NCBI GenBank assembly: GCA_030544215.1
Contig: JARZZO010000014.1
Span: 22,389,734 to 22,453,733 of the forward strand
Origin: Zantedeschia hybrid cultivar
Taxonomy: Eukaryota; Streptophyta; Magnoliopsida; Alismatales; Araceae
Length of the DNA stretch: 64,000 bases
Direction: 5' to 3'
Below the pieces are notes generated by a model. The model was given only the letters and a program-made list of their open reading frames with translations, made no database searches and was not told the origin of the DNA. Of this stretch, positions 49,805 to 59,789 are shown piece by piece. Both the position numbers and the translations under genes were made by a program. The first letter of the stretch is position 1. The number at the start of each line of letters is the position of its first letter.

Positions 49805-49837
<33 letters not shown>

Positions 49838-52800
49838 CGACTGAACAATCCTGTTAAATGGTTCTGGCAGGTCCCAGACAGAAAAAGGACGAAATACAGG
49901 ATTAAAATAAAGAGATTAGGGAAGAGAAGGGGAAGCCAAACTAGGTGAGTGATGCGTTGGCAGCAAGGTTGCAGAGATGAGAGAGGCCTTAGCAGCTCAG
50001 GTGGCTGAGATGTGGCAACACATCTCTGCTTCCTTTCTAGTCCTTTTCAGATCCAAATTATTCGTTCATCTTTGTCCTAGGAGAAAGAGTTGGCAAAAAA
50101 TGAGGGCTTGGGAAATAACGGGGTCAGGGTGGCTCCATGTGTAGGTTTCCTGCTTGCTGAAGCTTGGCCGGCAGTTCTCTATGGCTGGGAAAGTTCAAAC
50201 AATCTCCTTTGAGCGTGGGGCATCCATCTTCTTTCTTTTTGTTGTTGTTGGGGTGTTGGGTTTTCTTTCTTTTGGATATCCATTAAAATGCAATGAAATT
50301 GTACAAAAGAAAAAAAGTACAATTTCCCAAAAAGGAAACCACAAATTACAAGCTCACTCCCAATTCCAAAAACCTCCCATATACAAATAATACCTCTATA
50401 CAAAACATAAAGGTAGTATGAAAAAATAATCAAGAAGACTAGTCAAGATAGCAGAACTAGTAACATCCACAGTTCCCAACAACTTGGTCCAGTCCCCAAC
50501 ATAGTCCCCAATGAATGAAAACAAGCTGCTTTACCATCCTCCTCTTAGTTTCAGAATGTGAAAGTTCCTTTGTCCCCACAAAACCCCTAGACCAGCATGA
50601 AGCACCATCCACCAACACTTTAAAATCTCCTGAGTCTCTGTAGTCTTCCTCAATCCCTAAATAGCCCAGTTATACTATATGTAGTGTTCCAAGAAAGGCT
50701 CTTTCGCAAAAGTAATCTCCAAACCAACAAGAAACTACAGAAACAGATGATCAAGGATCTCCCCTCCTTGTGCAAAGGTAGCAACTAATCTTGATCCCCT
50801 TTGGAAAGCTGGCCAAGTGATTACAAATCATAGGTGTCAATCCTGTCCTGATCCCTATCCTATTTTTCTATTGGGATGAGATGTCCTGGTACCCCGGACA
50901 ATTTTGTTGTCCCTCTCCGGAATCTTTTCCATATTTATTCAAACAAATATAAAACAAATGTATACAATAAATAATATGGAAATAAATATATAAACATAGA
51001 AATAACACAAAATTAATGCAGTAAAAGCATTTAGGATCGATTTATGCATTTATAAAGAAGTATATTCATCAAATGAACATCCCAAAATAAGTTTACAAGG
51101 AGCTTAAGTGGTTAGGATTCTCAGGTTAAAATACAAATTCTAGTTGGGATAGGCCTGGACAAGTCAGGACGGGCTGAAACAGGCTGGGACAACTACTGGG
51201 GCAAACAAGAAATTGTTCTGTCCCGTTTTTTCACTGGGATGGGACAGGACAAGACGGGGCAGGATGGACTTCTATGTTACAAATAGGCAAATTTGCATGG
51301 GATGACTCTCCACGAGGAATTTAACCTTCAACAAGCTTGGAGGTCCCCATGTTTGACATAGCAGGGGCATCCTCAACTGCTCATTGGCTATCATCTTATG
51401 TGTGGCTTTCATAGAGAACCATCTTACTGCCAAGTACCAACATAGAAGTCCTTAGCATAGGATTAAAATAAAGAGATTAGGGAAGAGAAGGGGAAGCCAA
51501 ACTAGGTGAGTGATGCGTTGGCAGCAAGGTTGCAGAGATGAGAGAGGCCTTAGCAGCTCAGGTGGCTGAGATGTGGCAACACATCTCTGCTTCCTTTCTA
51601 GTCCTTTTCAGATCCAAATTATTCGTTCATCTTTGTCCTAGGAGAAAGAGTTGGCAAAAAATGAGGGCTTGGGAAATAACGGGGTCAGGGTGGCTCCATG
51701 TGTAGGTTTCCTGCTTGCTGAAGCTTTGCCGGCAGTTCTCTATGGCTGGGAAAGTTCAGACAATCTCCTTTGAGCGTGGGGCATCTATCTTCTTTCTTTT
51801 TGTTGTTGTTGGGGTGTTGGGTTTTCTTTCTTTTGGATATCCATTAAAATGCAATGAAATTGTACAAAAGAAAAAAAAGTACAATTTCCCAAAAAGGAAA
51901 CCACAAATTACAAGCTCACTCCCAATTCCAAAAACCTCCCATATACAAAAGCTCACCCCAAAATAATACCTCTATACAAAACATAAAGGTAGTATGAAAA
52001 AATAATCAAGAAGACTAGTCAAGATAGCAGAACTAGTAACATCCACAGTTCCCAACAACTTGGTCCAGTCCCCAACATAGTCCCCAATGAATGAAAACAA
52101 GCTGCTTTACCATCCTCCTCTTAGTTTCAGAATGTGAAAGTTCCTTTGTCCCCACAAAACCCCTAGACCAGCATGAAGCACCATCCACCAACACTTTAAA
52201 ATCTCCTGAGTCTCTGTAGTCTTCCTCAATCCCTAAATAGCCCAGTTATACTATATGTAGTGTTCCAAGAAAGGCTCTTTCGCAAAAGTAATCTCCAAAC
52301 CAACAAGAAACTACAGAAGCAGATGATCAAGGATCTCCCCTCCTTGTGCAAAGGTAGCAACTAATCTTGATCCCCTTTAGAAAGCTGGCCAAGTGATTAC
52401 AAATCATAGGTGTCAATCCTGTCCTGATCCCTATCCTATTTTTCTATTGGGATGAGATGTCCTGGTACCCCGGACAATTTTGTTGTCCCTCTCCGGAATC
52501 TTTTCCATATTTATTCAAACAAATATAAAACAAATGTATACAATAAATAATATGGAAATAAATATATAAACATAGAAATAACACAAAATTAATGCAGTAA
52601 AAGCATTTAGGATCGATTTATGCATTTATAAAGAAGTATATTCATCAAATGAACATCCCAAAATAAGTTTACAAGGAGCTTAAGTGGTTAGGAATCTCAG
52701 GTTAAAATACAAATTCTAGTTGGGATAGGCCTGGACAAGTCAGGACGGGCTGAAACAGGCTGGGACAACTACTGGGGCAAACAAGAAATTGTTCTGTCCC

Positions 52801-53726
52801 GTTTTTTCACTGGGATGGGACAGGACAAGACGGGGCAGGATGGACTTCTATGTTACAAATAGGCAAATTTGCATGGGATGACTCTCCACGAGGAATTTAA
52901 CCTTCAACAAGCTTGGAGGTCCCCATGTCTGACATTTTTTTTCCTCAACTGCTCATTGGCTATCATCTTATGTGTGGCTTTCATAGAGAACCATCTTACT
53001 GCCAAGTACCAACATAGCTGTCTACCACAATTGTCTTAGTGCTATGATTAGCCTTGTAGTAGAAAAGGGCATTCTTCTGGTCAATCTCTTTTTGACCCAT
53101 GCTTCTTCGGAAGGTTAGATCCTGTCCTGCACCTCTACTGTGCTGATCAAACATATCAGTTACCACAACTAGGGCAGAAGAGATGCTGAAGAGTCTTGGA
53201 GAAGTCTCTGCTAAAGGTCTACTCTCACACCATCCATCCTGCTAAAGAGGATCTTCTGTCCTTCACCTAAAGAGTGTCATACCTAGGAAGACCATGTCTA
53301 TTGTACCAAGGATGCACTTCCATAGGCCGGAGATACTACCGGGGAAACTTGGAGTGGTGTTCCCCACTCTGCATCTTGTATAGTACCGCTTGATGATCTC
53401 CAACCTCTCTTCAATTTCCTAAGCCATTTGTTGATCAAGGTTAGGTTGAAATCTTAAATATTTCTAATATTTGACTTGAATGCGCCATTCTCAGCCTCTT
53501 ACAAATCTTGCCCGAGCAAATATCATGTCAACCCATGCACCTTCTGCACACCATAACATGTTCTGGAACCCAACTTTCTTTTTTCTGTCTTCTTTCCACC
53601 TTTTCACTTCAGTTGCCAATTCACTAATAAATTGTCATTAGAAATCACTTTTTTCTTTTTCTTTTTAATTGATACAGGTACGTCCAGTACTACCAGGAGA
53701 GGGACAAGATGGAGCACCGCTACTGA
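46772..53726 (+). CDS. QCR8: QCR8, subunit 8 of mitochondrial cytochrome b-c1 complex (two coding exons)
   Basis: Exons 46772-46941 (170 bp) and 53678-53726 (49 bp) join to give 72 residues, the length I expect for plant QCR8. The protein begins MGKTPVRMKAVVYALSPFQQ and ends VQYYQERDKMEHRY. Residues about 41-60 (NWVSAALLLTPLVGTYSYV) form the single membrane span. QCR8 is a small inner-membrane subunit of complex III, needed for its assembly with cytochrome b. The donor is TC|GTACGT and the acceptor TTGATACAG|G; the split codon TC+G restores Ser, and the frame continues YVQYYQ. The 6736-bp intron is full of inserted elements. The start was chosen because MGKTPVRMKA is the family's usual N-terminus. 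Confidence 0.95.
47509..47972. mobile_element. hAT-like MITE, CATAGTTAGTTAAATA family, copy 1
   Basis: 464 bp with perfect terminal repeats CATAGTTAGTTAAATA...TATTTAACTAACTATG. Flanks are ATTTGGGT (47501-47508) and ATTTGGAT (47973-47980), a 7/8 match. The interior aligns along its whole length with 55675-56086. Confidence 0.88.
48060..48406. repeat. Decayed GGTTTGCC-type repeat
   Basis: The right end GGCGAACCTTG and GAGTCGG/GACTCG words match the 197-bp MITE family, but the left end is not recognisable and the length differs. Confidence 0.4.
48440..49800 (+). mobile_element. LINE 3' fragment
   Basis: Frames in sequence show KIRRTFLWGGTND and RPKQKGGLGVKNMKIMN (reverse transcriptase C-terminus, about 48470-48600), then HFKVGNGEGTLFWRDRWLGD (zf-RVT region, about 48850-48905), then ICWSIWREWNDVVFRG (about 49505-49550). 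It ends with a short 3' UTR and A-rich tail near 49786-49802. Several frameshifts and a 68-bp internal duplication break it. Confidence 0.85.
48613..48748. repeat. Perfect 68-bp tandem duplication inside the LINE
   Basis: 48613-48680 and 48681-48748 are the same 68 bases, starting TTTTGGGAAGTGG and ending TCATAAACAT. Confidence 0.95.
49807..49837. repeat. Poly(G) run of 31
   Basis: Directly follows the LINE's A-rich tail. Confidence 0.85.
49898..51445. repeat. 1.56-kb tandem duplication, copy A
   Basis: Aligns with 51459-53017 at an offset of 1561 bp, with only scattered single-base differences. Copy A lacks a block of about 15 bases (AAAGCTCACCCCAAA) present in copy B near 51948. Confidence 0.95.
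50829..51276. mobile_element. hAT-like MITE CATAGGTGTCAATCC (duplication copy A)
   Basis: 448 bp. The left end is CATAGGTGTCAATCC and the reverse complement of the right end is CATAGAAGTCCATCC. Flanked by exact octamers TTACAAAT (50821-50828 and 51277-51284). Confidence 0.88.
51459..53017. repeat. 1.56-kb tandem duplication, copy B
   Basis: Partner of copy A. Similarity starts at AGGATTAAAATAAAG in both and ends at ACCAACATAG in both, so CATAG microhomology lies at the junction. B continues into further LINE sequence, suggesting B holds the original right flank. Confidence 0.95.
52405..52852. mobile_element. hAT-like MITE CATAGGTGTCAATCC (duplication copy B)
   Basis: Same 448 bp and same octamer TTACAAAT on both sides (52397-52404, 52853-52860) as copy A, showing that it inserted before the duplication. 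Confidence 0.88.
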
Positions 53727-53816
53727 AGCATCTGAATTTTGCATGGTGATGACTGGGGAGTCATTTTTTTTTTTTGCTTTGGAGAATTCCTACTATCTAA
53801 TCAATTTTCTATTCTG

Positions 53817-53822
53817 AATAAA
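53817..53822 (+). terminator. QCR8 polyadenylation signal
   Basis: AATAAA about 90 bp after the QCR8 stop codon. Confidence 0.6.
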
Positions 53823-54799
53823 CATATTTGCGGAACAAATGATACACCACCCAATACTTTTGTTATTTTATATAATGTCAGCTAAACTTCTCTAGCAAAT
53901 TCTTCAACATATTTGATTGAGTGGTTCCCTTGTTTATTCCCTGGGATAGCATTATGCTGGAAAAAGAAACATCGAATGAGCTTTGAGAAGATACAATTTA
54001 CTGTAAAACTTATCCTAAAAATTCGATAGGTGTCTTCTGTGGCCCACAGGAGAATAAACCATGTGTCATGGGGGGTCTCAGAAAACCTTCCAAGAAGATG
54101 CAGGTGGCGCAGCAGAGATCCTCATATCTGAAGATTCAGAGCCCAGTGTGTCGTATGGAACAATTCCCTTTGGAGCTGTAGGTACATGTCAAACGGGACA
54201 CTACAATGCTGAACCACGTTCATTTGGAGCCTTCAGGCAGCCATTTCTGAGCGTAGCGCTGCCGCCGAGGTTGGTTATTTCCCCCTGTAACCTCTGTTTC
54301 CCAGCAAGGAAAGTGCGCGTTTGGATCACGAGATGGGACAATTTCTTTCTTTCTGGTGAGGCCAGCCGATGGTTGCCAACTTGCCGTGGGCCGAGCTGGT
54401 TGGCTCAATCGGGCAAACGCCGTTGACTTGTTTGATGCTGAAGTTAAGTTCAGATCATCTCCACTAATTACTTGCTGCATTGCTCCAACCTCCAAGGCAT
54501 TGTAGTTACAACTTACCTCCAATGGCATGTGATTGTCACATCATCGCACGGGGGGTGCAGCGAAAAGTCCATATGCTATCTGATTTCCATGATCGGACAG
54601 CGGTTGCAACTGTCACGCACTTCGGACATCACAGCAAGAGTTACTTCTAGTAATGGATCTAGGTTGCTGGGATAGAGATCTCGAATTGGGCGAACCCAGA
54701 AGGCTGGATCCGGCCTTGATGTCAGCCTATAGTTAGTGAGTTCATGTATTGTGCGCATGTAGTTTGCGTACGTACATATTTAAAAAGAAAAAAGAAAAA
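53823..54799. other. Intergenic DNA right of QCR8
   Basis: A frame at 54061-54426 begins with ATG but shows no domain and has ordinary composition; I do not call it a gene. Confidence 0.4.
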
Positions 54800-55217
54800 A
54801 GTAATGCTCGGTGCATAATCGGGTTGTGCAGTAAGTTTAGTGACATATCACAATCTTTTACGGTTGGACCACGTGGTTAATTTAGTCAATTGGACGAGTT
54901 GACATAATTATCCCGATAATATTTCGATATAAATACTGTTTTCGATTAATAAATATATATTATGATCGACAAATATAATTTTCGATTGACAAATATAATT
55001 TCGATTGACAAATACAGTTTTCGATTGACAAATATAATTTCGATTGACAAATACAGTTTTCGATTGACAAATATTGTATTTGTCAATCGTAATATATATT
55101 TGTCAATTCAAATATTATGGGGGTGGTTATGTCAGTTCGTCCAGTTAGTTAAGTTGGCCAGATAATCCAATTGTAAGAAATTATGCAGTGTGACTGAACA
55201 TGACAGTAAGTATTATT
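54800..55217. mobile_element. Probable divergent MITE carrying a minisatellite
   Basis: The left end AGTAATGCTCGGTGCA and the reverse complement of the right end, AATAATACTTACTGTC, are weakly alike and resemble the GAGTAATACTTG family. A-rich flanks hide any target duplication. Confidence 0.45.
54963..55098. repeat. 20-bp minisatellite CGATTGACAAATA...
   Basis: Five to six units alternate between CGATTGACAAATATAATTT and CGATTGACAAATACAGTTTT. They end in a perfect hairpin: CGATTGACAAATA, TTG, TATTTGTCAATCG. Confidence 0.9.
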
Positions 55218-55291
55218 GAAAAATAAATGCATGTATGCCGTCTCTTTCTGAAAGATTCGGTTTCATCCATGACTTCTTACCCTGTACAGTC

Positions 55292-55557
55292 TTTTTTTTA
55301 GAAGGGTGACACAGTGGCTATGTATAAGTATATACGAACGATTGGGGTTCCAATCCGAACGAAACCCAAGATATTCACCACAGAAAGAGATAATTTCGAA
55401 ATAGATTGATAGGTCTACCTAATTAGGCGAAAAATTTCAAGTCCGTCTTGATTAACTGGGAAAGTAATCTTACAGACCAGCACCTATCGACGCCTCCTGA
55501 GACCTCCCGTATAAGAGGCAAGGAGTGAAACCAACTGCCTTAGGCAGCTAGTTCACG
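55292..55557 (-). mobile_element. SINE-like retroposon
   Basis: 266 bp flanked by an exact 16-bp duplication CTTACCCTGTACAGTC (55276-55291 and 55558-55573). A T run at its left edge is the poly(A) tail of a minus-strand insertion. The minus-strand head (TAGCTGCCTAAGGCAGTTGG, then GGGAGGTCTCAGGAGG) has A- and B-box-like words of a tRNA-derived pol III promoter, though the B box is a poor match. Confidence 0.8.
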
Positions 55558-55674
55558 CTTACCCTGTACAGTCGCGTTCCCGTTTAGATGGTCAATTAAT
55601 GCGGCGATGCTTATACCCCTACCCTTGCCCTACCCCAGTCTCTCCGGGCACCACCTATACGCCACGAGTTGCTG

Positions 55675-56086
55675 CATAGTTAGTTAAATACACTATTATA
55701 TACTTATAATTTACGAGATAGAAAAGAAATACTTGTTTGCTTGACATCAACTGTTTTATTAACATATAATACAAAAATGTTTAACATTTTCCATCTAATA
55801 CGTATATTATTGAATTAAAATATGACTTTTACTACTTAGATGTCATAGAACATGAAATTATATGATAAAAAACTCACTTTTTCATTGACAAAGACTCATA
55901 CTTTGGTTAATAACTATTTCTTATGTGATTATCATTTTCACTTTAACTTTTTAAAAATTTTGAGAACAAAATTGTATGTCTTGCCAATTTTTAAAATCTT
56001 TTTAATTGTTTGATTGAATTTTCTACCGTCTCATTTAAATTGTAAATTGAACTATATGATACCCGCACCTAATTTAACTAACTATG
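55675..56086. mobile_element. hAT-like MITE, CATAGTTAGTTAAATA family, copy 2
   Basis: 412 bp with ends CATAGTTAGTTAAATA and TTTAACTAACTATG. Flanks AGTTGCTG (55667-55674) and AGTTGCCG (56087-56094) match at 7/8. A further right end only (TTTAACTAATTATGGG) lies near 56910-56926. Confidence 0.88.
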
Positions 56087-56094
56087 AGTTGCCG

Positions 56095-57194
56095 TGATGG
56101 GGACGCTTCATGTTGCCGCCGTCAGGAGAGGTTTCTGCAGCTTTCATGAACAAGAAGACGGGCCAGGACGAGCACGGCCTACTAATACTGCCGTCATGGC
56201 CCGTTAGGTGTGGGTAGGGGAGGCTGTCCCAGCAACCACCAGGTGAGTTTTCGCATTTTGTCTATTTTTCTATTATTTATTTTTTTACCTTCAGCTATGC
56301 AATGTCTTCTTTTAAATCAATGTTTTAGTTGTAAATTTATTGGGGGTTCTTCTAATCGAGGCTCGATGAACTTTGATTTATTGTTGTTCAGATGTTTTTG
56401 GTTGAAGCTTTCCGGTTTTATCTTTCTTGAATGTGATGCTTGTAGTTGGGAGTATGTCAATTGAGCTATGTGAAGAAATGAATCTGGTAGTCTATGTTTT
56501 AGATTGGCCATGATGGAGCTCTATTTTACACCGTTCAACTTTCGAGCAGGATGGATGTTGATATGCCTCTATTTATACATGTCAGAAAACGTGAGAAAAT
56601 TTATTTATCTGAATGTACCTCAGTGGTCTGTTCTTATAGCAATTTAGATTATTCTTCTATTTGATGAAACATTGATTCTTTTCATCTATTGCTGCATGTT
56701 GTAATTAATAATAATTGAACTTATCTAAGCATACATGCTTGTGTCAATGCTAAGAGCCGAATTTTTGAAAGGTAAAAGTATAATATGCCGTACATATACT
56801 TTACCGAACTGGTGAAGTGTGCAAATTTTTGACCGAATATTTGACCACACTTTTTAAAATAAAAGTCAAATTATATATGAACATATTTTTGTCGTATTAT
56901 TTTGGCACCATGTTTAACTAATTATGGGTCAGCCGACCTCCTATCCAACCATGGATGTCCCATGGAGGGGGGATCCAACTAATCAGCACTTTACATAGCC
57001 TACCTCCACACTCACGATCTCCTCCTCTCAGCCTTTTTCGTGTTGGATCCCTTGTAAACTTGAGCCTCAAAGAGTTATTTTCCTCAGGCCTCTGCGGTAA
57101 ATCTCTCACCTCGTTTGCCTTGTAGGATTCAGGAATTCCATGTCCTTCACCTCGGGTTCATCGACCATGTCCACTTCATTTAAGCTTGGATCAC
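56095..57194. other. Intergenic DNA
   Basis: A GTGAGT-type donor follows a GC-richer patch at 56100-56240, but no open frame of interest runs into it. No gene supported. Confidence 0.4.
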
Positions 57195-57202
57195 CTTAAA
57201 TT

Positions 57203-57400
57203 CAAGGTTTGCCATACCGGAGCGACTCGTGCCGACTCTGACGATTTGTATCGTATCAAAACGAACTCGAGTCGGTACGACTGGACCGAGTCTGTATGAT
57301 TTAGTCATGAGACTCGTATAAGTTGGCACGAGTTGACCCAACTTGTACCGGATCATAAGAAATCCGAGTTCGGTCCGACTGTTCGAGTCGGCGAACCCTG
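57203..57400. mobile_element. hAT-like MITE, CAAGGTTTGCCG family, copy 2
   Basis: 198 bp, ends CAAGGTTTGCCATACCGG and (reverse complement) CAGGGTTCGCCGACTCG. Flanks CTTAAATT (57195-57202) and CTTAGATC (57401-57408) match at 6/8. One base longer than the copy at 11028. Confidence 0.78.
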
Positions 57401-57750
57401 CTTAGATCATCTCAGGCCAGCCAACCTGCCTGTCATCAGTCTTGCTTAGTTCCAGCTGATCTCCCGAGGCTAAGATCGCACAAGATTACCTTTGAAGAGT
57501 TTGACCTCGATGTTTATATATAGGTTTTGGCACTTGGGTATCGAATGCGGTACTCACCAATGCTAGTTCGATAGCTGAATTGTTTGTTCAGCACAAGTAA
57601 CCTAAGATTATTTATACTCAGAACAAGTCTTATTTAAATTTGATAACTTTATTCTAGTTTTGATGAGGAAAAAAGACCCAAATGGTGGCCCATTCAAGCC
57701 TACTTAAGGTTCAATGCAGGCATTCTATTCTGGGCCCTGGTACAACCAAG

Positions 57751-58367
57751 TAGGCCTGTCATGGGCCAGACCAGCCCTTGGGCTTCCGGGCCGGGTTAGA
57801 GACGGGCCTATAATCGAGCTTTCATTTCTAAACCCACGGTTCAAGTCGGGCTGAGAAGCTTGGTCCTAGTTCAGCCCAGCCCACGGGCCGGCCCTATAGC
57901 ACGCGGGCCAACCCTACAGCAAGCCAGCTGTTTCATTTTTCAATGCAAAAAGCTATGGAAGTGGATCCCACTCATGCTGTCTGCTTTTAAGTTTTATTGT
58001 TTTAACAAGGTGCAGGCTGCTTTTTAAGGACGCTGGGGACGCAACTTTTTACATATTATTTTATATTTAATTTCTCTGGTGTCAGATGTCTTGGAGTTGG
58101 GTTCACAGAACATTTCTATTAAAAAATAATTCTTTATGAGGGTTTTTTATGAGAAATTGCTTCTCCTACACGTGATATTTACAGTCCTAACTCAAAAGTC
58201 ACCTCCTTTCAACGTGCAAGTTGGCCCAGGGGCCACAACGGGCTGGGCCAGGCCGAGCTGTGCAAAAAAAAACGTACGGACCAGGCCGGGCCGGGCTAAG
58301 CTCTTATAAACCGGCCCACGGTGGGCCATGATCGGGCTGGGTTCAGCCCGGCCCATTGAAAGGCCTA
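57751..58367. mobile_element. hAT-like foldback, TAGGCCTGTCATGGGCC termini
   Basis: 617 bp. The left end TAGGCCTGTCATGGGCC and the reverse complement of the right end, TAGGCCTTTCAATGGGCC, are near-identical. Exact octamer CAACCAAG flanks both sides (57743-57750, 58368-58375). Both arms are crowded with GGGCC/GGCCC words; the centre is AT-rich and non-coding. Confidence 0.9.
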
Positions 58368-58473
58368 CAACCAAGGACTTGGTCCGCAAACATCAAATCT
58401 GCACAGGTTCTCGAGCAAAACCCGTCAAAAAGGAGTCATCAGGATGGCTATGGGCTCCACTTATTAACACGAA

Positions 58474-58828
58474 GAGTTTTGCTTGTTATACCTCATGACC
58501 GTCCACTCACACCAAAGTTTTTTATAATTTTTTTAGGTTGGACGCCATATATCTCACAAGTCCGTACAATTCGATCTTTAATATGATAATATAAAAAAAT
58601 TTAAAAATAAAAAATTAAGCTTGACTCATTAAAGATATTTTAATTGTTCAGTGGGGGCTTAATTTTTTATTTCTTAAATTTTTTTGAATTGTTTGACTAG
58701 AGATTCGATTGTACAAATATGTGGGATGGATGAGATCAAAGCTTAAAAAATTTCAAGATTTTTTTTTCTGGGTGTGCATGTAATGTCGCGCAGCACAAAA
58801 TTGCTCGGCAGTACAACAAGTAAAACCC
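58474..58828. mobile_element. Foldback MITE, GAGTAATACTTG family (divergent)
   Basis: 355 bp. Ends GAGTTTTGCTTGTTATAC and (reverse complement) GGGTTTTACTTGTTGTAC. Flanks TAACACGAA (58465-58473) and TAATATGAA (58829-58837) match at 7/9. The centre GACTCATTAAAGATATTTTA matches the family core. Confidence 0.8.
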
Positions 58829-58837
58829 TAATATGAA

Positions 58838-59325
58838 TAAGTCATTCTATTTTATTTTATTTTATTTTTTAATCAAAATAGTCCTAAAAATCATATACTA
58901 TTTTTTGCATAAAATTTATAAGATTATTTCTCTATGGAAGTTTTGAGCTCAAAAATATTACCCGCCTAGATTTAAAATGACACGCTTACACTTATCATAG
59001 AAAACCGAAAGATGCTCGCCATATTTCCACCGAAGAGGGGAAAAATAGGCAGAATCCCGCTGCTCATATATACCAAACCCAAGGAGCCCGCCAAAGTAAC
59101 TCCAGTTCCCACTGACCACCCCAAAAGTCGGGCATGGCAGTGTCCACCGACGCATGCATATCTAACAAGCAAAAAAAGGGATCACTGTTTGCACCCACCC
59201 AAGAATTGATTTTTTAGCCTTTTTTTGTGATGAAGAATCTAGCACGATGATATTAAGGTCTGTAAGAAGTGTGACAGGTCTCTCTTCTTAGATCCTTAAA
59301 TCTCATTGGAATAAAAAAAGTAACT
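58838..59325. other. Spacer between MITEs
   Basis: AT-rich DNA with a TTTTATTTTATTTTAT run near 58852. No gene supported. Confidence 0.45.
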
Positions 59326-59334
59326 CCAATAAAT

Positions 59335-59720
59335 GAGTAATATTGGCTACAGTACTCCTGCTGCCCAGTGTGGGGCATTGCAGCAAATATAAAATTTTTT
59401 ATTTTTTAAAATTCCTTTATGTTGAATTTCACATGTTATGTATGATCATACAATCATATCTCCTATCCAACGATCTAAAAAATTCTTAAAAATCAAAAAT
59501 TGTTATTAGGTTCTACTCATTAAAGTCATTTTTCTTTGTTCACTAAAACTCGATTTTTTATTTTTTGAAATTTTTTAACTCATCAGATCAAAAATTAGAT
59601 TGTACGGACACATCGAACATGTGGACCTTGACCAAAAATAATTTCAAAATATATTTTTTTATATATTTGTTGCAACGTCCCCTACTGCAACAACATGAGG
59701 CATTGCACTAAATACTATTC
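59335..59720. mobile_element. Foldback MITE, GAGTAATACTTG family
   Basis: 386 bp. Ends GAGTAATATTGGCTACAG and (reverse complement) GAATAGTATTTAGTGCAATG. Flanks CCAATAAAT (59326-59334) and TTAATAAAT (59721-59729) match at 7/9. The centre has CTACTCATTAAAGTCATTTT. Confidence 0.78.
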
Positions 59721-59789
59721 TTAATAAATGCTCTTCTTCCTCATAAGGGCCCATGTCAAAGTGGAGATTGAATCTAAACTATCACAAAG

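Larger units (their letters stand above)
50240..53460 (-). mobile_element. LINE fragment on the minus strand
   Basis: The minus strand near 53420-53450 reads like LINE text (LINQWLRKLKRGW-like). The 3' end, near 50240-50300, has the CTTTTGTACAATTTCATTGCATT-type tail typical of plant LINEs before a pyrimidine/purine-biased stretch. The body is decayed, and its 3' part is duplicated together with an inserted MITE. Confidence 0.55.
46942..53677 (+). other. QCR8 intron, 6.7 kb
   Basis: It starts GTACGT and ends GATACAG after a T-rich tract. In order it holds a hAT-like MITE (47509-47972), a decayed copy of the GGTTTGCC repeat (about 48060-48406), a + strand LINE fragment (48440-49800), a 31-base poly(G) run, and a minus-strand LINE that contains a 1.56-kb tandem duplication and two copies of a hAT-like MITE. 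Confidence 0.9.

Noticed and set aside
53632..53817. 61-residue frame over the last QCR8 exon
   Set aside because: It is in the wrong frame; the exon is read as YVQYYQERDKMEHRY after splicing.
54061..54426. 121-residue frame starting with ATG
   Set aside because: No domain, ordinary composition and no supporting context.
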